From contig NZ_JACJRU010000028.1 in the NCBI RefSeq assembly GCF_014697425.1, positions 38,854 through 102,853 of the forward strand: a DNA stretch of 64,000 nt, read 5' to 3'. This DNA comes from Nostoc sp. FACHB-110. Lineage in GTDB: Bacteria; Cyanobacteriota; Cyanobacteriia; Cyanobacteriales; Nostocaceae. The notes under the pieces were generated by a model. That model was not told the origin of the DNA and did no database searches. It was given only the letters and a program-made list of their open reading frames with translations. This document shows positions 61,339 through 64,000 of the stretch, piece by piece. Position 1 is the stretch's first letter. Every line of letters starts with the position of its first letter. Position numbers and translations under genes: made by a program.

Positions 61339-63894
61339 ATGAGCAACAGCAACCGCTTGCAAATGCAAGATAACCAGAATTCAATAGTGACAAAAATTGC
61401 AGGTGCGATCGCTATGATAGTTGGTGGTTGTGTACTGCTTGGGTGGTTGCTCGACATTGAATTCCTCAAGCGTGGTAGCTACGCCAATTTAGTATCCATG
61501 AAAGCCAATGCAGCCGTGTGTTTTGTGCTAGCGGGAATTTCATTGTGGCTATCACAAACGTGCAGCAACAACCAGCCAGATACTGAATTAGCCACAGCCG
61601 AAGACAATTTGATTGCTTCTCGAGTGGCGCGAGTAAGTATTGCCGGACTAATACTCATTAGTTCGCTGACGCTGATGCAATACTTGTGTGGTTGGAACTT
61701 GGGCATTGACGAGCTACTATTTCGAGATGCGCCAAATGCTGTATTAACACCTTATACAGGCAGAATGGGGTTAAATACAGCATTTAACTTTGTGCTGTTG
61801 GGTAGTGCTTTAGCAATTCTCAACTATCCCCAAAGCGATCGCAGCTATTGGTATAGTCAAATAACCACTTTAATAGTCGCTGTCATTTCCTTACAAGCAT
61901 TAATTGGCTATGCCTACAATGTCCAAATTCTCTACAGTATTTGGCCGACAACCACATCGATGGCACTGCACACAGCCATATTATTTATAGTGCTGTGCGT
62001 GGGAATTTTGTGGGCGCGTACCGACAAAGGATTAATGCAGGTAGTCACGAGTGAAACCTATGGAGGTTTACTAGCACGTCGGTTATTGATCGCAGCGATC
62101 GCAGTACCCTTATTGTTAGGATGGTTAATTATTCAAGGTCAGCAAGCCGGCAACTACGACACAGCCTTTGCTATATCGATTTTTGCCATTACTCTGATAG
62201 TCGTTTTTGCTTTTTTGGTCTGGCGATGTGCAGTCATTGTTGAGCGTCTTTGTTACAACAATGAACGCACTCAAAAAACTCTGCGCGCTTACGAAGAAAA
62301 ACTCAAAAGTTTTGTAGATTCTAACGTGATTGGCATTTTGTTTGCTGATATTTACGGCAACATTTACCAAGCAAATGATGAATATCTGGAAATGGTTGGT
62401 TACACCAGAGAAGAGTTGCTAGCGGGAAAGTTAAAGTGGAACCAAATCACACCCCCAGAGTATCTACATTTAGATGAGCAAGGAATTGTCGAAGCGACAG
62501 CTAATCCTAAAGGTGCTTGTACGCCTTATAGAAAAGAATATGTCCGCAAAGATGGCAGTCGTATTCCTGTGTTAGTCGGTTTTGTGGTGCTAGGAGAAAA
62601 ACGTCAAGAAACCGTAGCCTTTATTCTTAATTTAAGCGATCGTGAACAAGCTCAATTAGAACAGCAAAAAGCCCAAGAAAAAATCTTACAACTGAATCGA
62701 GACTTACAAAGGCGGGTTGTGGAATTGCAAACTCTCTTGGATGTGATTCCTATAGGAATTGGCATAGCAGAAGATCCTGAATGTCGCACGATTAAAATTA
62801 ACCCTTGTTTTGCCAACCAACTAGGTATTTCGCCAGGTATGAATGCTTCTTTGAGCGCACCTGCTGATGAAATACCCACAACATTTAAAATCTACCGTGA
62901 TGGTCGAGAATTATCCCTAGAAGAATTGCCGATGCAGTACGCCACAGCGCACGGTGTAGAAATTATCGATTCCGAACTTGATATTGTGCGTGACAATGGC
63001 CAAGTCATCAACTTATTACAATACGTTGCACCGTTATTTGATGAAGAAGGCAAAACTAGAGGTTGCATTGGTGCATTCTTAGATATTACTAGCCGCAAGC
63101 AAGCCGAAGAATTACAACAAAATCAACAAAAATGGCTAGAAGATGTATTAAATTTAATGCCCAGACCGTTATTATTTATTGAACCTGGTACAGCAAGGGT
63201 AACATTTGCTAATCGTGCAGCCAACGAATTAGCTGGCGGTGAATTTCCTCAAGGTATCTCAGCCGAAGCATATCACACAGTTTACAACTACACAGATGCC
63301 ACAGGTCAGCAAATTCCTAACGAGCAAATGCCAGGGGTGAGAGTTGCCCGTGGCGAACGTTTAAATGGTGTAGAAATAGACTGGCATACTAGTCAAGGCA
63401 TTTATTCTTTATTAATATTTGCTGATACCTTGCCAGCAATGCATGAGTATCCCGCTACCTGTGTGATGGTATTTCAAGATGTTACTAAACTCAAGCAAGT
63501 AGAAACAGCCTTGTCGATAGGTAATAACAGGCTACAGTTACTATTTAATACAGCTAGTGCTTTACTATCTAGCCAGCAACCTGTGGCCCTAGTAGAAACT
63601 TTATTTTGTAAACTAGCCGAGCAAATAGGTTTAGATATTTATTTTAACTATCTAGTAGAAGATAACTCTCAGGTGATGCGTTTAGCTTCCTATAGTGGCT
63701 TTAGCGCAGACATCGCCAAAGAATTTGAGTTGTTAAATTTTGGTCAAGCCGTGTGCGGTACAGCAGTACAATCTCGCCAACCAATTTATTTAGAAAACGT
63801 CCAACAATCAACTGATCCTAAAACAGCATTAATTCGGTCTTTGGGGGTGAATGCTTATTATAGTTATCCACTGATTGCTCAGGGACAAATCTTA
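61339..63894 (+). pseudogene. Membrane PAS/GAF sensor (probable histidine kinase) truncated by an IS
   Basis: 852 residues of a large sensor remain: eight TMs (residues 12-300), a PAS domain (325-435), a second and a third PAS-like domain (about 460-590, 595-715), and the start of a GAF domain (730-852). The frame is cut at TTA 63892-63894 where an insertion sequence begins; the fused tail adds only EDVWKV and a stop. The missing part should contain the rest of GAF and most likely a HisKA/HATPase module. Whether the remaining half lies beyond the IS cannot be seen. It probably no longer signals. Confidence 0.8.
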
Positions 63895-64000
63895 GAGGAT
63901 GTTTGGAAAGTCTAAAAAAGCTCCAGTAACGCTATTGTGTCAGTAGATAAAAATGCGACAGGGTTACTAGAGCAATGTCTACATCATACCCAACAGACCT
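63895..64000 (+). mobile_element. Left end of an IS5-like insertion sequence
   Basis: The element begins GAGGATGTTTGGAAAGTC directly after TTA, consistent with the TNA target of the IS1031 group of IS5. It interrupts the sensor gene's GAF domain. Its end resembles that of the MITE at 3017. The right end is outside the window. Confidence 0.75.
63975..64000 (+). CDS. Transposase, first nine codons only
   Basis: ATG 63975 reads MSTSYPTDL, which fits the conserved start of many IS5-family DDE transposases (MxxxYPTDLTDEEW). The reading frame runs off the window. The family call relies on this short motif and on the TTA-GAGG boundary. Confidence 0.65.

Noticed and set aside
1..64000. tRNA, rRNA, tmRNA, RNase P or SRP RNA genes
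   Set aside because: Scanning the gaps for T-loop GTTCRANTC arms and known conserved cores gave no credible match.

Overview
The window is chromosomal DNA from a filamentous cyanobacterium of the Nostoc/Anabaena/Calothrix type. The evidence is dense GCGATCGC (HIP1) octamers, short tandem heptamer repeats (AGTATGA, GAGTGCT and TGACCAT types) between and even inside genes, many palindromic and MITE-like elements, and gene families largely confined to cyanobacteria (DUF1565/SPOR, DUF3288, DUF6439, DUF6887, a poly-HAMP hybrid kinase, Uma2 proteins). No rRNA, tRNA or CRISPR array was found.

Layout. 0-7 kb: the 5' end of thiE, a beta-helix surface protein, an ExbB/ExbD pair, and the urease accessory genes ureE-ureF-(DUF6887)-ureG. 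7.7-14.4 kb: a 2233-residue soluble hybrid histidine kinase with twelve exact 92-residue HAMP repeats, a GAF domain and three receiver domains. 14.5-24 kb: mostly single metabolic or hypothetical genes (DUF5684, acetamidase/formamidase family, a half-size TSUP permease, an alpha/beta hydrolase with an odd catalytic site, a HugZ-like protein, an SDR-CIA30 protein resembling plant HCF173, a GFA protein, asnS). 24-32.2 kb: an accessory island. It holds a tightly coupled three-gene operon (DUF262 protein, DUF3696 ATPase, uncharacterised third protein) preceded by a six-unit 21-bp repeat array, a second copy of that array at 28.4 kb with no gene behind it, two Ser/Thr kinases, one intact Uma2 gene and two Uma2 fragments. 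32.5-42 kb: cobalamin-related genes (cobO, cobT with DUF2232 and a Crp/Fnr regulator), an HNH protein, a PotD-like lipoprotein and several small exported or coiled-coil proteins. 42.6-50 kb: a 1385-residue coiled-coil/actin-Hsp70-fold protein, clpC and DUF3288. 50-57.3 kb: hopanoid side-chain genes hpnI, hpnK and hpnJ plus a squalene/phytoene synthase family gene, with an ABC exporter and a DUF2237 gene lying between hpnI and hpnK on the other strand. 58.6-64 kb: a GH31 alpha-glucosidase and a membrane PAS/GAF sensor gene cut by an insertion sequence whose left end and transposase start lie at the window edge.

How the genes work together. UreE, UreF and UreG load nickel into urease, whose subunits are not here. 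HpnI, HpnK and HpnJ would act in series on bacteriohopanetetrol (GlcNAc transfer, deacetylation, ring contraction to the cyclitol ether). The Crp-DUF2232-CobT cluster looks like one transcription unit for lower-ligand activation of (pseudo)cobalamin, with CobO elsewhere in the window.

The best candidate for an undescribed system is the 24.1-27.4 kb operon. Its genes overlap or abut, it contains no HIP1 site in a stretch of more than 4 kb, it pairs a DGxQR-motif DUF262 protein with an OLD/SMC-like ATPase, and its third protein ends in a Gly/His/Trp-rich domain that recalls polymorphic-toxin tips. A defence role is an inference, not shown by the sequence. A second theme is repeat invasion of coding sequence: a palindromic element sits in frame inside the Uma2 gene, heptamer repeats form the N-terminus of a DUF6439 protein and lie over the ureG start, and a MITE at 3.0 kb shares its end with the insertion sequence at 63.9 kb.
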